Notes: a model not told the origin generated them from the sequence alone. 64,000 bases of DNA from Phormidesmis priestleyi BC1401 (GCF_001650195.1 NZ_LXYR01000019.1:1-64000), one strand, 5' to 3'. Positions 1 to 10,564 are shown, numbered from the stretch's first letter. Made by a program: numbers and translations.

Positions 1-125
1 ACTTTTTGTCGGAGGTCATCGCTGTAGGGGGCTGGCATCGCTCATTTGAGGGTCTCAACTTCTATAGTATGTCCTAACCTAACTGGCAACGGCTATACTT
101 AATTTGACAGACAGGCAATTTACAA

Positions 126-158
126 AAAAATCCCCCACCATCAAGGCAGGGGATTTTT
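126..158 (-). terminator. Rho-independent terminator after psaB
   Basis: Ten-base inverted repeat (AAAAATCCCC and GGGGATTTTT) around a 13-base loop, 28 bases past the psaB stop. On the minus strand the stem runs into a T-rich tail, as expected for the end of the psaAB transcript. It is nearly symmetrical, so it could also stop transcription coming from the left. Confidence 0.8.
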
Positions 159-186
159 GTTAGATATCTATAGCGTCAGTTCAGAC

Positions 187-2415
187 TTAGCCGAACTTAC
201 CCGCTGTAGACGCAATCAGGAAAGCTGCGTATGTGAGGATATAGCCAACTGTAAAGTGAACCAGACCTACCAAGCGACCTTGCACGATCGACATAGCAAC
301 GGGCTTGTCCTTCCAGCGAATCAGGTTCGCAAGAGGAGTGCGCTCGTGCGCCCAAACCAGGGTCTCGATCAATTCTTGCCAGTAGCCTCTCCAGGAGATC
401 AAGAACATGAACCCCGTTGCCCAGACCAAGTGACCGAAAAGGAACATCCATGACCAGACAGCTAAGTTATTCATCCCATAAGGGTTGTAGCCATTGATCA
501 ACGGAGCCGAATACTGCCACAGATAGTCACGCAGCCAACCCATTAGATAGGTTGAGCTTTCGTTAAACTGAGCCACGTTTCCTGACCAAATTGCCAGATG
601 CTTCCAGTGCCAGTAGAAGGTCACCCAACCAATGGTGTTCAGCATCCAGAACATTGCCAGATAGAAGGCATCCCATGCTGAGATATCGCATGTGCCGCCA
701 CGACCCGGACCATCGCAAGGAAAGCTATAGCCAAAGTCTTTTTTGTCGGGCATCAACTTGGAGCCGCGCGCATCCAACGCACCCTTGACCAAAACCAAGG
801 TGGTGGTATGCAACCCTAGCGCGATCGCGTGGTGAACCAAGAAATCGCCAGGTCCGATGGTGAGGAACAGGGAGTTTGTGCCACTGTTAATCGCTTCGAG
901 CCAGCCAGGAAGCCAGACGTTCCCGAAGGTGGGCCAAGCGGTCGAGGCAATGCTGGTAGGGTCTGAGAGCAGAGTGCTCATTCCATACAGCGCCTTACCC
1001 GAAGCAGCTTGAACGAACTGTGCAAACACAGGCTCAATCAGAATCTGCTTTTCAGGCGTTCCAAACGCGACCACTACGTCGTTGTGAACGTATAAACCGA
1101 GGGTATGGAAGCCCAAGAACAGAGACACCCAGCTTAAGTGCGAAATGATCGCTTCTTTGTGCTGGAGAACCCGATCGAGCACGTTGCCCTTGTTGGCATC
1201 CGGATCGTAATCCCGAATCCAGAAGATCGCTGCGTGAGCGAATGCGCCCACCATCAAGAATCCAGCGATGTACTGGTGATGGGTATACAGCGCAGCTTGA
1301 GTCGTGAAATCCTTCGCCATGAAAGCGTAAGGAGGCAAGGCGTACATGTGCTGTGCCACCAAAGAGGTGATCACACCCAACGCAGCCAGCGCCAGAGAAA
1401 GCTGGAAGTGCAGGGAGTTGTTGATGGTGTCATACAACCCTTGGTGAGGCAGATTAAACTGACCCTCTGACCTGCCGCCCACCAGACCCTTCTTGCTGTC
1501 CAGCATGTCTTTGATGCTGTGACCAATGCCGAAGTTGGTGCGGTACATGTGTCCCGCGATGATGAACAGAACCGCGATCGCCAGATGGTGATGCGCCATG
1601 TCCGTCAACCAGAGAGACTCGGTTTGCGGATGGAAACCACCTAAGAAGGTGAGGATTGCGGTTCCTGAACCTTGAGCCGTTCCAAAGATGTGGCTCGCAG
1701 TGTCAGGATTATCCGCATAAGCACCCCAGTTTCCGGTGAAAAAGGGAGCCAGCCCAGCAGGGTGAGGCAGCGTGGTTAGGAAGTTGTCCCAGCCGACGTG
1801 CTGACCGCGCGATTCAGGAATGGCAACGTGAACTAAGTGACCCGTCCACGCCAGTGAGCTAACGCCAAACAAACCCGCTAAGTGGTGGTTTAGACGCGAC
1901 TCAGCATTCTTAAACCAAGCCAAGCTCGGACGAAACTTGGGCTGAAGGTGTAGCCAACCTGCAAACAGCATGACAGCGGCTAGAGCGAGCAAGCCGATGG
2001 CACCTGCATAAAGGTCGCCGTTGGTTCGCATTCCGATCGTGTACCACCAGTGATACAGACCTGAATAAGAGATGTCTACCGGATAGTTTGCGCCACCTTG
2101 AGTAAACGCCTCTACCGCAGGCTTACCGAACTGAGGGTCCCAAATCGCGTGAGCAATGGGACGGACGTTCAGCGGATCTTTGATCCACTGAGGAAAGTTG
2201 CCTTGCCAAGCCACATGAAACTGGCTGCCCGATGCCCACAAGAAGATGATTGCCAAGTGACCGAAGTGAGTCGCGAAAAGCTTTTGGTAAAGCTTCTCTT
2301 CCGTCATTCCGTCATGACTTTCAAAGTCGTGAGCTGTAGCGATTCCATACCAAATCCGACGAGTTGTGGGATCTTGGGCAAGGTCTTGGCTAAATTTTGG
2401 GAATTTAGTTGCCAT
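187..2415 (-). CDS. psaB: Photosystem I P700 chlorophyll a apoprotein A2
   Basis: Encodes the 742-residue PsaB subunit, which with PsaA forms the thylakoid-membrane core heterodimer of photosystem I. It binds P700, the antenna chlorophylls and half of the ligands of the FX [4Fe-4S] cluster. The length is that of the family, and the protein has many hydrophobic helices rich in conserved histidines. The FX-binding loop ([12 protein letters not shown]) is present at about residue 560, with both cysteines intact. It lies 23 bases after psaA on the same strand, the standard cyanobacterial psaA-psaB operon, and is followed by a hairpin terminator. No anomaly was seen in the reading frame. Confidence 0.99.
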   Translation of the reverse strand: MATKFPKFSQDLAQDPTTRRIWYGIATAHDFESHDGMTEEKLYQKLFATHFGHLAIIFLWASGSQFHVAWQGNFPQWIKDPLNVRPIAHAIWDPQFGKPAVEAFTQGGANYPVDISYSGLYHWWYTIGMRTNGDLYAGAIGLLALAAVMLFAGWLHLQPKFRPSLAWFKNAESRLNHHLAGLFGVSSLAWTGHLVHVAIPESRGQHVGWDNFLTTLPHPAGLAPFFTGNWGAYADNPDTASHIFGTAQGSGTAILTFLGGFHPQTESLWLTDMAHHHLAIAVLFIIAGHMYRTNFGIGHSIKDMLDSKKGLVGGRSEGQFNLPHQGLYDTINNSLHFQLSLALAALGVITSLVAQHMYALPPYAFMAKDFTTQAALYTHHQYIAGFLMVGAFAHAAIFWIRDYDPDANKGNVLDRVLQHKEAIISHLSWVSLFLGFHTLGLYVHNDVVVAFGTPEKQILIEPVFAQFVQAASGKALYGMSTLLSDPTSIASTAWPTFGNVWLPGWLEAINSGTNSLFLTIGPGDFLVHHAIALGLHTTTLVLVKGALDARGSKLMPDKKDFGYSFPCDGPGRGGTCDISAWDAFYLAMFWMLNTIGWVTFYWHWKHLAIWSGNVAQFNESSTYLMGWLRDYLWQYSAPLINGYNPYGMNNLAVWSWMFLFGHLVWATGFMFLISWRGYWQELIETLVWAHERTPLANLIRWKDKPVAMSIVQGRLVGLVHFTVGYILTYAAFLIASTAGKFG

Positions 2416-2438
2416 AAGTCTTTATGATTCCTCCTGGC

Positions 2439-4694
2439 TCAATCTAACGACAATGCACGAGCTAGGAAGAATGCCCAGGTTGTGACAATTCCTCCCAGGA
2501 GGTAGTGAGCAACGCCCACAGCCCGACCTTGAATGATGCTTAAAGCACGAGGCTGAATGGCAGGTGCAACTTTCAGCTTGTTGTGTGCCCAGACGATCGA
2601 TTCGATTAATTCTTGCCAGTAGCCGCGACCACTAAACAGGAACATCAAGCTAAACGCCCAGACGAAGTGGGCACCCAGGAACAGCAAGCCATAGGCTGAC
2701 AGCGCCGAACCGTAGGACGTGATCACCTGGGAAGATTGTGCCCACAAGAAGTCACGTAGCCAGCCATTAATCGTGATGGCGCTTTGCGCGAAGTTGCCGC
2801 CTGTGATGTGATCGACACTGCCATCAGCATTGACCGTTCCCCACACATCTGACTGCATTTTCCAACTGAAGTGGAAGATGGCGATCGACAGGGAGTTGTA
2901 CATCCAGAACAGACCGAGGAAGACGTGATCCCAACCAGAAACCTGGCAGGTGCCGCCCCGACCCGGACCGTCGCAAGGGAAGCGGAATCCCAAGTTTGCT
3001 TTGTCTGGAATCAGACGTGAGCTACGAGCATACAGCACACCCTTCAGCAGGATGAGAACCGTAACGTGGATGGTGAACGCGTGGATGTGGTGAACCATGA
3101 AGTCCGCCGTCCCCAGCGCGATCGGCATCATCGCAACCTTGCCGCCGACTGCGATCGTGCCGCCACCAAACGCATAGCTAGCCGGAGCCAGCGCGTTAGG
3201 AGCTGTGGAACCCGGAGCCAGCGTGTGCAGGTTCTGAATCCACTGAGCGAAGACAGGCTGAAGTTGAATTGCCGTGTCAGAGAACATATCTTGAGGGCGA
3301 CCCAACGCACGCATGGTGTCGTTATGGACGTATAGACCAAAGCTGTGGAAGCCCAAGAAGATACAAACCCAGTTGAGGTGAGAGATGATCGCATCGCGGT
3401 GACGAATCACCCGATCGAGCAGGTTGTTCTGGTTTACGACAGGATCGTAGTCTCGCACCATGAAGATGGCTGCGTGAGCGGCTCCACCGACGATGAAGAA
3501 ACCACCCAACCACATGTGGTGAGTAAACAGAGACAACTGCGTAGCGTAGTCAGTTGCCAAGTAGGGATAAGGAGGCATCGCATACATGTGCTGAGCCACG
3601 ATGATGCTCACGGAGCCAACCATTGCTAGGTTGATCGCCAGTTGAGCGTGCCAAGAAGTGGTCAGAACTTCGTACAAGCCTTTGTGACCTTCCCCGGTGA
3701 AGGGACCTTTGTGCGCTTCAAGGATTTCCTTGATGCTGTGACCAATGCCCCAGTTGGTGCGGTACATGTGACCCGCGATGATAAACAGAACCGCGATCGC
3801 CAAGTGATGGTGCGCTGTATCTGTCAACCATAAACCGCCTGTGACTGGGTTTAGACCGCCCTTAAAGGTGAGGAAGTCTGCATATTCACCCCAGTTGAGG
3901 GTGAAGAAAGGGGCCAGCCCTTTGGCAAAACTGGGATAGATGTCTGCCATCAACTGCGAGTTTAAGATGAACTCGTGGGGCAGAGGAATCTTATCTGCCG
4001 GAACGCCGCGATCGAGTAGCTCATTGATGGGTAGAGCAATGTGGATCTGGTGTCCAGCCCAGCCCAAGGAGCCAAGTCCAAACAGCCCTGAGAGGTGGTG
4101 GTTCAGCATCGACTCCACGTTCTGGAACCATTCCAGTTTAGGAGCGCGCTTGTGATAGTGGAACCAGCCAGCAAAGAGCATTAAGCCAGCCATCACCAAA
4201 CCGCCGATCGCGGTGCAGTAAAGCTGAAACTCGTTTGTGATGCCGGACGCGCGCCACAGTTGAAAGAACCCAGAGGTGATCTGAATTCCGTGGAAGCCGC
4301 CGCCGACATCAGCGTTGAGAATCTCTTGACCGAAGATCGGCCACACCACTTGAGCACTAGGCTTGATGTGGAGCGGATCAGCGAGCCAAGATGAATAGTT
4401 TGAAAAGCGAGCGCCATGAAAATACATGCCACTCAGCCAGATGAACACCACTGCCAAATGACCGAAGTGAGCACTAAAGATTTTCCGAGATACGTCTTCT
4501 AAATCGCTGGTGTGGCTATCGAAATCGTGAGCGTTGGCGTGCAGGTTCCAAATCCAGGTGGTGGTTTTTGGACCTTTAGACAGCGTGCGATCGAAGTGAC
4601 CTGGCTGTGCCCACTTCTCAAAAGAAGTAGGAACCGGATCTTTATCGACGATCACCCGTACCTTTGCCTCGCGCTCCGGTGGACTAATTGTCAT
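2439..4694 (-). CDS. psaA: Photosystem I P700 chlorophyll a apoprotein A1
   Basis: Encodes PsaA, the partner of PsaB in the photosystem I reaction-centre heterodimer, with the same FX cluster loop ([12 protein letters not shown]) near residue 580. The open frame extends upstream, but the start at 4694 ([11 protein letters not shown]) gives 751 residues, the normal family length, and is preceded by a purine-rich GAGGAGAG ribosome site on the minus strand. First gene of the psaA-psaB operon, with a leader of several hundred bases (see the 4695-5280 entry). Regulation by light is known for the family; the sequence shows only candidate sites. Confidence 0.99.
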   Translation of the reverse strand: MTISPPEREAKVRVIVDKDPVPTSFEKWAQPGHFDRTLSKGPKTTTWIWNLHANAHDFDSHTSDLEDVSRKIFSAHFGHLAVVFIWLSGMYFHGARFSNYSSWLADPLHIKPSAQVVWPIFGQEILNADVGGGFHGIQITSGFFQLWRASGITNEFQLYCTAIGGLVMAGLMLFAGWFHYHKRAPKLEWFQNVESMLNHHLSGLFGLGSLGWAGHQIHIALPINELLDRGVPADKIPLPHEFILNSQLMADIYPSFAKGLAPFFTLNWGEYADFLTFKGGLNPVTGGLWLTDTAHHHLAIAVLFIIAGHMYRTNWGIGHSIKEILEAHKGPFTGEGHKGLYEVLTTSWHAQLAINLAMVGSVSIIVAQHMYAMPPYPYLATDYATQLSLFTHHMWLGGFFIVGGAAHAAIFMVRDYDPVVNQNNLLDRVIRHRDAIISHLNWVCIFLGFHSFGLYVHNDTMRALGRPQDMFSDTAIQLQPVFAQWIQNLHTLAPGSTAPNALAPASYAFGGGTIAVGGKVAMMPIALGTADFMVHHIHAFTIHVTVLILLKGVLYARSSRLIPDKANLGFRFPCDGPGRGGTCQVSGWDHVFLGLFWMYNSLSIAIFHFSWKMQSDVWGTVNADGSVDHITGGNFAQSAITINGWLRDFLWAQSSQVITSYGSALSAYGLLFLGAHFVWAFSLMFLFSGRGYWQELIESIVWAHNKLKVAPAIQPRALSIIQGRAVGVAHYLLGGIVTTWAFFLARALSLD

Positions 4695-5280
4695 CGAGAC
4701 TCTCCTCTCTTTAGACAAGGAACGAGGAATCCCCCAAATTAGGCTCCCTTCTGCCTTCAAACCGTTTGCGACCTAAGCCGCACGTTGACCTACACTCGAT
4801 AACTAGGTTCATGAGTCCAAAAGCCGAAGCTTTGTAACTGTGAGTGCAGTGTGAGCGATCGATTTGAGAGCGTGGGGTTTGTTCACAACTGGGGCAGATA
4901 TCTGCAATCGCTGTGAACACAGCCTTTGTGGGTTCTCACTAGGTCATTATAAGTCTTAGATGAAAGCGTTTTTGACAGGAGTTTACAATAATTCAAATTC
5001 GGTCAATGGTTGACGATGACTGGATTCTGACTTTTGACAACGCTTAAAAAGTCAAGCATCTGTTGATTAAATTTACATCCCTAAACAATTGGAAGAAAAC
5101 CTCAAATCTATAGAAGAAGATCGATACTTTATGTAACTCACTGTTAATATGCCTTCGCAAACCTGATGAGGGTTCGGCGCTCTGGGCATTTGTATCTAGA
5201 ATTTAGCAGAGAGGATTCGATGTTTTCCGCTATAGTTCCGTATGGATGGCTCAGTTAGATGTGATTAGGAGTGTTGCCTG
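4695..5280. other. psaA leader and divergent intergenic region
   Basis: 586 bases without a convincing gene between psaA (minus) and the lipoprotein gene (plus). On the minus strand it holds a TATAAT box about 250 bases before the psaA start. At 5131-5148 the minus strand reads TTAACA-4N-GTTACAT, similar to the HLR1 direct repeat bound by RpaB at high-light-regulated photosystem genes. The HLR1 reading is by eye and tentative; the element could serve either gene. Confidence 0.5.
4946..4951 (-). promoter_or_regulatory. Candidate -10 box of psaA promoter
   Basis: A perfect TATAAT on the minus strand (forward ATTATA), which would give a leader of roughly 245 bases before psaA. No good TTGACA lies at 17 bases; the nearest candidate is TGTCAA at a 20-base spacing. 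Long psaA leaders are known in other cyanobacteria, which makes the position plausible, but no start site can be read from sequence. Confidence 0.4.
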
Positions 5281-7209
5281 GTGTTTGGGATCAATCGCTG
5301 GCGTAGTGTTGCAAGAACGTTGTTCATCTCTGGACTGCTGGTTTGCGTTCTAAATTTGTGGGGGTGTGGCGGCAATTCGCGCAGTGAGGCTCCTAAGACT
5401 CGCGCAGTCACGGCTCGGTCTGCCCCAAAAGCGGCTCCGGTCAAGCTAGCGGGCAAGATTTCCGAGGTTTCCCCGCCAGAAGTGATTCAAGAACTTCGCG
5501 CAGTGCTGGAACAATATGAGCCGCAAGTGACGATCGTGTCTCCTCGCCCCAGTGAGGTCTTGCAAGATGACACGATATCGGTTCGCCTGCAAGTCAAAGA
5601 TTTGCCTCTATTTAAGGATGAGAAACTGGGGCTAGGAACTCACCTTCACCTTTTCTTAGATAGCCAGCCTTATCAAGCGGTCTATGACGTGAGCCAGCCG
5701 ATCGTCCTTAAAGACCTATCACCCGGAACCCATACCATCCGCGCCTTTGCAAGTCGCCCGTGGCATGAAAGCTTTAAGAATGAAGGGTCGTATGCTCAAG
5801 CGACGTTTCATGTGTTCACCAAAACCCCTGACAACAACCCCAGTTTAGAACTACCGCTACTCACCTACAGCCGCCCGCAGGGTGTTTATGGCGCAGAGCC
5901 GATTATGCTGGATTTCTTCTTGACCAATGCGCCGCTGCATATCGTGGCTCAAGAAGACGAGAAAGACGATGTGGCAGATTGGCGGATTAAAGTGACGGTG
6001 AACGGCTCAGAGTTTGTGCTCGATCGCTGGCAGCCACTCTATCTCAAAGGCTTCACCCCTGGCAAAAACTGGGTTCAGTTGGAATATATTGATGAGAAGG
6101 GCAATCCGATTCAAAATGTCTATAACAACCTGGCTCGAAGCGTTACCTACACGCCTAATGGCAACGACACGCTTTCTAAGCTAGTCCGCGATGAGCTTTC
6201 GTTTGCTCAAGCTCGCAGCATTGTTGATCCCAACTATAACGCTGAGATACCCGAACCGAGTCCTGAGTCGTCTCCGATGCCGACTGTGGCTCCAGTGCTG
6301 CCGCCTCCAGAGGTAAAAGAACCCGCGACCGTGCCATCTCCTAAAATTGAGCCGTCAGAACCTCCCAAATCTGAGGAGCCGCAGCCTCTCAAGGAACCTG
6401 TTACGGAACCTAAAGGTGGGTTCTTCAATCGGTTCCGTCGCTCTACTGAACCTGCAACATCTCCTAGCTCCACTCCTGAAGCGATTCCGAGTATCTTACC
6501 CGACTCGATTCCGAGTATGTCACCCGCTCCAGTAGAGCCGATCGAAGAGCCTGCCCCTAAGTTAGAGGAAGAAAAACCTTCTGAAATCAAGGAGGCTCCG
6601 AAAGAAGGATTCTTTAACCGTTTCCGTCGTCCTGAAAGCCCAAAACCGTCTTCTGTGGTCACTCCTGAGCCAACGTTGAGTGTGCCATCTGAGCTTGTGG
6701 AGCCGATCGAAGAACCTGCACCCGAAATTCCAGAAACAACGGTTCCTGAAGTCACCGCTCCTAAAACGGAATCGAAGCCTAACTTTTACGATCGCTTCCG
6801 TCGCCCTGCTGAAACACCAAAGCCTTTACCAAAGGAGGCTCCGGCACCTTTAGAGAAAATTGAGGAACCCACACCTGAGCCAGCAGAAACGAAACCAACC
6901 GAATCTCCTAACCCTTTGCTTAAGACAGAATTGGAGCGTCGGTTGGGCATCCCGCTGACTTCACCAAAGCCAACCCCGATCGAGCCTAGCCCCCAAGCAG
7001 TCGAAGTCAAACCCGCCGAAGTAAAACAGCCTGAGATTAAACCCGTTGAACCTCAACAGCCTCGATCGTTTCAGCCGAGAAAACCTCCGAATCAGTTTCG
7101 TCGTCCTTCTGGTTCGATCAAGTCTCCTGAAGTTCCCATTAAATTACCCGAAACCTTAGAGGCACCTTCTAAAGAATCCACTCCTATCAAGGCAGTTCAA
7201 CCCGACTAA
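5281..7209 (+). CDS. Proline/glutamate-rich lipoprotein with FNRFRR repeats
   Basis: 642 residues from a GTG start that has AGGAG nine bases before it. Residues 1-30 are a lipoprotein signal peptide with the lipobox LWGC, so the protein is probably exported and lipid-anchored. Residues about 70-330 form a globular part containing an Ig-like stretch (THLHLFLD and following), of a type I associate with cyanobacterial hypothetical proteins. From about residue 330 to the end it is low-complexity Pro/Glu/Lys. This tail contains evenly spaced aromatic-basic boxes: FFNRFRR near 379 and 442, FYDRFRR near 501 and a degenerate NQFRR near 604. Function unknown. The boxes may bind an acidic partner, nucleic acid or the cell wall (inference). 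Divergent from psaA. Confidence 0.85.
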   Translation: MFGINRWRSVARTLFISGLLVCVLNLWGCGGNSRSEAPKTRAVTARSAPKAAPVKLAGKISEVSPPEVIQELRAVLEQYEPQVTIVSPRPSEVLQDDTISVRLQVKDLPLFKDEKLGLGTHLHLFLDSQPYQAVYDVSQPIVLKDLSPGTHTIRAFASRPWHESFKNEGSYAQATFHVFTKTPDNNPSLELPLLTYSRPQGVYGAEPIMLDFFLTNAPLHIVAQEDEKDDVADWRIKVTVNGSEFVLDRWQPLYLKGFTPGKNWVQLEYIDEKGNPIQNVYNNLARSVTYTPNGNDTLSKLVRDELSFAQARSIVDPNYNAEIPEPSPESSPMPTVAPVLPPPEVKEPATVPSPKIEPSEPPKSEEPQPLKEPVTEPKGGFFNRFRRSTEPATSPSSTPEAIPSILPDSIPSMSPAPVEPIEEPAPKLEEEKPSEIKEAPKEGFFNRFRRPESPKPSSVVTPEPTLSVPSELVEPIEEPAPEIPETTVPEVTAPKTESKPNFYDRFRRPAETPKPLPKEAPAPLEKIEEPTPEPAETKPTESPNPLLKTELERRLGIPLTSPKPTPIEPSPQAVEVKPAEVKQPEIKPVEPQQPRSFQPRKPPNQFRRPSGSIKSPEVPIKLPETLEAPSKESTPIKAVQPD

Positions 7210-7366
7210 CTTCGGGTTTAATATCAACGATAAACGGATGGTCTATGTTCAGGCTATCCGTAAACGTTCAACATCCTTAATTGGCGGCGCACCAAACATT
7301 CAAGAATATTCGCGGCTGAACTTTGAAGGGCTTTCATAAAAGATAGATTTGAGATGAGCGCGATCG

Positions 7367-8056
7367 TCAAGGTGAAGTCTCGCGAACGTTGGGGTTTAGA
7401 AACCTAGCGTCTACTAGCTGTTTTTGAATCGCGAGAACGGCGGCTTGAGTGCGATCGCGCACGTCTAACTTGTGCAGAATTGCATGGACGTGGACGCGTA
7501 CGGTTCCGGCTGAAATATAGAGAATATCCGCAATTTCTTGATTTGATTTGCCCGTCGCCACGAGCGCAAGAATCTCTTGCTCTCGCTTGGTGAGCGGATT
7601 ATCAGATGGATGAATTAGAGATGGCTCGTTTTGAAAAGCAGCTTGAATTTCGGTCGTTGCCGTTTGATCCCACCACGATGCCCCAGCCGAGACCGATCGA
7701 ACTGCCAGCATTAACTTCTCAGCCGGAATTCCTTTAAGACAATAGCCCTGTGCTCCTGCCGTGATCAGACGTGCGATGAGATTTTTTTCCGATCGCGAGG
7801 TCAGCACTAAAATCGGCAACTGAGGCTGCTGCTGTTTGATTTGTCGGCAGGCTTCAATGCCACCGATTCCAGGCAAGCCGATGTCTAACAGCACTAGGTC
7901 GATCGCGTGAGTTTTGGTCAACCCTACGGCGGTTTCCCCGTCTTCTGCTTCTGCGATAATCTCTAGATCGGCTTCCTGTTGCAGCCGCATTCGCAGACCT
8001 AGCCGGAACAATTCATCGTCTTCAGCTAATAAAATTCGCAAAATATCAGACTTCAT
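7367..8056 (-). CDS. NarL/FixJ-family response regulator
   Basis: About 229 residues. The receiver domain (residues 8-125) has the acidic pair EDD at its start, the phospho-acceptor aspartate in LVLLDIGLPG and the conserved lysine in CLKG. A LuxR-type helix-turn-helix follows near the C-terminus (LTKREQEILALVATGKSNQE). The frame is open further upstream, but the start MKSDILRI at 8056 is chosen because its ATG overlaps the TGA of the upstream kinase (ATGA), which implies translational coupling. Last gene of a kinase-kinase-regulator operon; it is probably a DNA-binding output for one or both kinases. Targets are unknown. Confidence 0.93.
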   Translation of the reverse strand: MKSDILRILLAEDDELFRLGLRMRLQQEADLEIIAEAEDGETAVGLTKTHAIDLVLLDIGLPGIGGIEACRQIKQQQPQLPILVLTSRSEKNLIARLITAGAQGYCLKGIPAEKLMLAVRSVSAGASWWDQTATTEIQAAFQNEPSLIHPSDNPLTKREQEILALVATGKSNQEIADILYISAGTVRVHVHAILHKLDVRDRTQAAVLAIQKQLVDARFLNPNVRETSP

Positions 8057-9141
8057 GGTCCTACCGATGCGGGCAATCGAAACCCAAAAATTGCCCCGTG
8101 AGGCAGTCGGTTCTCTGCCCAAATCGTACCACTGTGCGCCTCGATAATTTGTCGCGTTAGATATAAGCCCAACCCAGAGCCTTTGGCTTGTCGATCGCCG
8201 TCTCCTTGATAAAAGCGCTCAAACAAATAAGGCAGTTCTTCAGGCGTGATGCCCGATCCCGTATCGGTGACCTTCACAATTTGGTGCGAGACGTGAGACT
8301 CTAAAATAATCTCAACTTTGCTGCCTCTCGGAGCGTGATTAATGCCATTGGTGAGCAAGTTGGCAAACACTCGTTGAAGTTGAAGTCCGTCGCCAGTCAC
8401 CCACAGCGATCGACGAAAGTCTGAGTCGCCATAGTTTAACGTCAGGTGAACTCGTCGCGTCGCCGCTAAGTTTTGCAGGGTAGTGATTGCGTCTTCGGCT
8501 AGGATCGCCAGATTAACGGGTTCGAGGTGTAGCTGCAATCCTTCTGCGTCGTTTCGATACACGTCTAGCATCATTTCGACCATTTGGAGCGTGGTTTGAT
8601 GACTGCGCGTAATCATCTCCAAAATCGTTTGCTGAGTGGAGTTGACGACCCCAAATTCTGAGTGTTGAAAGGCTTTGAGAGTTTCGATCGCGCCTAAAAG
8701 AGGTGTTTTCAAGTCATGGGTCAGCGTCGAGACAAAATCTTCTCGCAGTCGAGCCAGTTGCTCTTGTGCCTGAAGGCGATTTTGCTGTTGAATGATCGCT
8801 TCTTGATAGTGACGATTGCGATCGCTCAAGATTGCGGTCACGATCAGCGCCAACACGGTGATAGCTCGATTTGCGATCGTCGCCATTGTGATACCATCCG
8901 TCGAAGGAAACCACAGATTAGATAACGTCAAAATCACAGCTACGATCGTCGTCTGCAAAATTTCTTTGCGGCTGAGATGAAACCCTGCCAGCACAATCAA
9001 CCCAATGTAAAGGTAGCCAAATACATATTCAGCCGGAGTGACATATTCTAACAGCAGCACGATCGCAAACAGAATCGCAATCAACCAGCGAATCGGACGG
9101 CGATCGATCATAGCGCTGAGAGTCGATAGATTGCGTGACAT
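8053..9141 (-). CDS. Membrane histidine kinase
   Basis: About 362 residues. The N-terminus carries about four membrane helices (residues 15-110) without a large periplasmic loop, then a coiled coil. The HisKA helix has the phospho-accepting histidine in THDLKTPLLG, and the ATPase domain has an N box (NLLTNGINHA), G1 (DTGSGI) and G2 (GSGLGLYL). All catalytic motifs are present, so it should be active. The start at 9141 (MSRNL) is an ATG; a TTG nine bases earlier is possible. It follows the other kinase by 24 bases and overlaps the regulator by four, so the three genes are one operon. The stimulus is unknown; the compact membrane sensor suggests detection within the membrane or of a small signal. 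Confidence 0.93.
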   Translation of the reverse strand: MSRNLSTLSAMIDRRPIRWLIAILFAIVLLLEYVTPAEYVFGYLYIGLIVLAGFHLSRKEILQTTIVAVILTLSNLWFPSTDGITMATIANRAITVLALIVTAILSDRNRHYQEAIIQQQNRLQAQEQLARLREDFVSTLTHDLKTPLLGAIETLKAFQHSEFGVVNSTQQTILEMITRSHQTTLQMVEMMLDVYRNDAEGLQLHLEPVNLAILAEDAITTLQNLAATRRVHLTLNYGDSDFRRSLWVTGDGLQLQRVFANLLTNGINHAPRGSKVEIILESHVSHQIVKVTDTGSGITPEELPYLFERFYQGDGDRQAKGSGLGLYLTRQIIEAHSGTIWAENRLPHGAIFGFRLPASVGP

Positions 9142-9165
9142 GGCGGACAAGAAATAGCACGATCG

Positions 9166-10368
9166 CTAAGATTCAGCAGGCATGACAATTTTGATAGGCA
9201 ACACAACCGTAAACGTCGATCCTACCCCAACTTTAGACGTGACTGAGATGGTGCCTTGCAATCGCTTCACCAGTCGATCGACGATCGCTAACCCCAACCC
9301 AGTGCTATCGATCGAAGGATTTGGGTCAGAAGGCTGCGCTCGAAAGAATGGCTCAAAGATTCGGGCTTGAACCTCTGGCGCAATGCCAATTCCAGTATCG
9401 GTAACGGTCACAACCCATTGGTCAGCATTAAGAGCACGACACGCCAACATCACACTGCCCGACTGAGTGTAGCGAATGGCATTGCTCATAAGATTAATTA
9501 AAACTTGCTGTAGACGAAACGAGTCTGTCAACACCTGAGGAAGCGTTGGGTCGCAGTCACATACGAGATCTAGTGTTCGCATTTCGGCTAACGGTTGCAC
9601 CACTTCTAGAACCGATTCGATCATGGGTGGCACGTCCATCCACGCCAATTGCAGGTCGGTATTGCCCGTCTCGTGACAAGAAAGCTCTAAAGAACTGTTG
9701 ATTAAGCGAAGCAATCGACGACCGTTTCGCACTACACGATCAATATGCTCCAAACTGGGAGCAGAGTCTCTCAACTCCGATCGTCGCTGTTGTTTCAAAA
9801 ATAGCTCTGAATAGCCAATAATCGAACTCAGAGGCGTTTTTAGCTCATGTGCCAGGTGAGAAATGTTATCTTGACCCGCCCGAATCAATCGACTCAGTTC
9901 TTGATTGTTAAGCATCAATTGGCTTTGCAGGCTTTCGAGTTCTTGCAGTCGCTGTTTCATATAGCTCTTAAAACACTGCGCGATCGCTTCATCAATGACC
10001 TGATCAACCAGCGCGAGCACCCGAAATATTTCTTTTGGCGTGGTTTTGACTAAATCTGACTGAAGATTTTTAAAGACGGTGGCTCGCAGGAGATGATATT
10101 CTCGCGCAATCTCAGTCGCATCAAAGCCCTGTTCAGCTCTGAGAGACCCATGAACTAAGCTTGCACGAATCACGGTCTGAGTATCGCTAATTTCAGAGCG
10201 CGACAAGATCGTCACCAGTGCCTTAAGAACATTTGGAATATGATCTCTAATCGCAGAACGAGACAGCGAATCGGCGCTTTTAATCTGCCGATCGTTGGAG
10301 ACGGCTTCTACCCATTGCTGAGTGATAATCTCGATTTTCTTGTTCAGCAGTTGACTTAAATCGAGCAT
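9166..10368 (-). CDS. Soluble histidine kinase with RsbRD-type N-terminal domain
   Basis: 400 residues, no membrane helix. Residues 1-130 are all-helical and resemble the RsbR/RsbT co-antagonist N-terminal domain (WVEAVSNDRQ, then LVHGSLRAEQGFDATEI). A short coiled coil leads to HisKA with the histidine in AHELKTPLSSIIGY, then a complete ATPase domain (NLMSNAIRYT, DTGIGI, STGLGLAI). First gene of the kinase-kinase-regulator operon. Two kinases with only one regulator suggest either integration of two signals or one kinase acting on the other. The gene could also pair with a regulator elsewhere in the genome. Confidence 0.92.
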   Translation of the reverse strand: MLDLSQLLNKKIEIITQQWVEAVSNDRQIKSADSLSRSAIRDHIPNVLKALVTILSRSEISDTQTVIRASLVHGSLRAEQGFDATEIAREYHLLRATVFKNLQSDLVKTTPKEIFRVLALVDQVIDEAIAQCFKSYMKQRLQELESLQSQLMLNNQELSRLIRAGQDNISHLAHELKTPLSSIIGYSELFLKQQRRSELRDSAPSLEHIDRVVRNGRRLLRLINSSLELSCHETGNTDLQLAWMDVPPMIESVLEVVQPLAEMRTLDLVCDCDPTLPQVLTDSFRLQQVLINLMSNAIRYTQSGSVMLACRALNADQWVVTVTDTGIGIAPEVQARIFEPFFRAQPSDPNPSIDSTGLGLAIVDRLVKRLQGTISVTSKVGVGSTFTVVLPIKIVMPAES

Positions 10369-10479
10369 GGGTAGGTAACCAAGAAATTGTCAAAAAAATG
10401 AGGAGCGATCATTAGTCTAAACAAACTAAAGATTACTTCGCACAAAAGATGGTCAATAGACCTCCTGCACGAATGCTTC

Positions 10480-10564
10480 GCCCTCACCCTAGCCCTCTCC
10501 CCAAGGAGAGGGGACAAGAGGTTTTAGCTTCCTTCGCCCTGGGGAGAAGGGTTGGCGAGGGCTT
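10480..10564. repeat. Interspersed palindromic repeat, copy A
   Basis: About 85 bases beginning CCCTCACCCTAGCCCTCTCC and ending in an imperfect inverted copy (AGAAGGGTTGGCGAGGGC). The same element occurs in the opposite orientation at 24224-24309. This type of CCCTCACCC/GGGTGAGGG palindrome is common between cyanobacterial genes. A 70-codon frame across it is not considered a gene. Confidence 0.8.

Noticed and set aside
4695-4760. Longer start for psaA at 4760
   Set aside because: The ATG at 4694 gives the family length of 751, and has a good ribosome site; the extra 22 residues are not part of PsaA.
6234-6755. 173-codon minus-strand frame opposite the lipoprotein
   Set aside because: It is a shadow of the low-complexity Pro/Glu-rich coding region on the plus strand, which has a clear signal peptide and start.
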